A stretch of DNA of 5,117 nt. Source: Pseudomonadota bacterium. GTDB lineage: Bacteria > Pseudomonadota > Gammaproteobacteria > Arenicellales > UBA868. How positions within the stretch are numbered: position 1 is the first letter of the stretch; every line of letters begins with the position of its first letter. The stretch covers positions 1-5,117 of the forward strand of contig JABJIU010000227.1 in the NCBI GenBank assembly GCA_018661145.1, read 5' to 3'. The notes beneath the pieces are model-generated. The model was given only the letters and a program-made list of their open reading frames with translations, was not told where the DNA came from and ran no database searches. The translations under genes and the position numbers were made by a program. This document shows, one piece after another, positions 4,737 through 5,117 of the stretch.

Positions 4737-5117
4737 TTAATGGACGTCGCGCCAGTATTCTTTTTTGAGCAGGTAACTCAAACCGACAAATACCAGCATG
4801 AACACCATCACCCAGAAGCCAATACGATAGCGCACCAGCTTCGCCGGCTCCGCCAGATAGACCATGAAGTTAGTGAGATCACGGATCGCACTGTCGTACT
4901 CCTGCGTACTCATTGCCCCGGGACTCAACTGCTCGAAACCTGCAAGCACTTTGGCACCATTAGCTGAGGTTTCGTAGTTCGCCTTTTTTATCCCTTCCCA
5001 CTCGTATAGCACGTGCGGCATGGCCACGTTGGGATACAGCGTGTTATTCCATCCAGTCGACGCACTCTCGTCTCGGTAAAATCCCCGCAGGTAGGTATAA
5101 ATCCAATCTGGCCCACG
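4737..5117 (-). CDS. petC: cytochrome c1 of the bc1 complex, C-terminal part (partial)
   Basis: The C-terminal 126 residues of cytochrome c1, the membrane-anchored c-type haem subunit of ubiquinol-cytochrome c reductase; the haem domain faces the periplasm and passes electrons to soluble cytochrome c. The window edge removes the N-terminus, including the signal peptide and CxxCH haem site. Visible are GPDWIYTYLRGFYRD (2-16), GWNNTLYPN, and VAMPHVLYEW with the expected axial haem ligand M33. These are followed by the DLTNFMVYLAEPAKLVR segment, one transmembrane helix (99-117) and the cytoplasmic tail KKEYWRDVH. The frame is open to the edge, so a GTG at 5027 is an internal Val codon and not a start. 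petA and petB are expected just beyond the window. In Pseudomonas, sspAB also follows petABC. Confidence 0.95.
   Translation of the reverse strand, partial: RGPDWIYTYLRGFYRDESASTGWNNTLYPNVAMPHVLYEWEGIKKANYETSANGAKVLAGFEQLSPGAMSTQEYDSAIRDLTNFMVYLAEPAKLVRYRIGFWVMVFMLVFVGLSYLLKKEYWRDVH

Noticed and set aside
5025..5027. GTG as a start for a 96-residue membrane protein
   Set aside because: The frame continues upstream to the window edge with cytochrome c1 sequence (GPDWIYTYLRGFYRD), so this GTG is an internal Val codon.
1..5117. Search for mobile elements, CRISPR arrays, toxin-antitoxin pairs or a novel defence system
   Set aside because: All large genes are conserved housekeeping genes with similar composition. 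I saw no transposase, direct-repeat array, integrase or defence domain.

Overview
The window looks like chromosomal core DNA of a gammaproteobacterium. The genes (petC, sspA, sspB, hslV, hslU, xni, ycgL) are all close to their proteobacterial homologues. petC followed by sspAB is an arrangement I know from Pseudomonas-type genomes. SspA keeps the PHPPLMP segment, and YcgL is mostly gammaproteobacterial. I cannot name the genus. There are no mobile elements, tRNA or rRNA genes, CRISPR arrays or obvious foreign islands.

Layout. The left end (1-721) is read on the + strand. It holds the tail of an unidentified gene, a YcgL-family gene (111-359, TTG start) and an unrecognised two-helix membrane protein (353-721, TTG start). 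These overlap at their ends like a small operon, and a likely intrinsic terminator follows (750-774). Everything to the right is read on the - strand. In transcription order it runs: the C-terminal end of cytochrome c1 (petC, cut by the window edge), sspA, sspB, hslV, hslU and xni. The two groups converge at about 721-773. No gene-free stretch exceeds about 75 bases.

How the genes work together. PetC is the c-type cytochrome of the bc1 complex. SspA binds RNA polymerase in stationary phase and stress. SspB delivers ssrA-tagged proteins to ClpXP. HslV and HslU form the two-part ATP-dependent ClpYQ protease. Placing sspAB directly before hslVU puts two protein quality-control modules end to end. 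A near-consensus heat-shock (sigma-32) promoter lies in the 57 bases between sspB and hslV, so hslVU can be induced separately. The last gene, xni, encodes a flap-endonuclease-like protein related to the 5' nuclease domain of DNA polymerase I.

I found no new biological system. The points most worth checking are the sigma-32 promoter, the short HslV propeptide ending in His-Gly before the catalytic Thr, a perfect inverted repeat across the hslU stop codon, a stem-loop between hslV and hslU, and the unrecognised membrane protein after ycgL.
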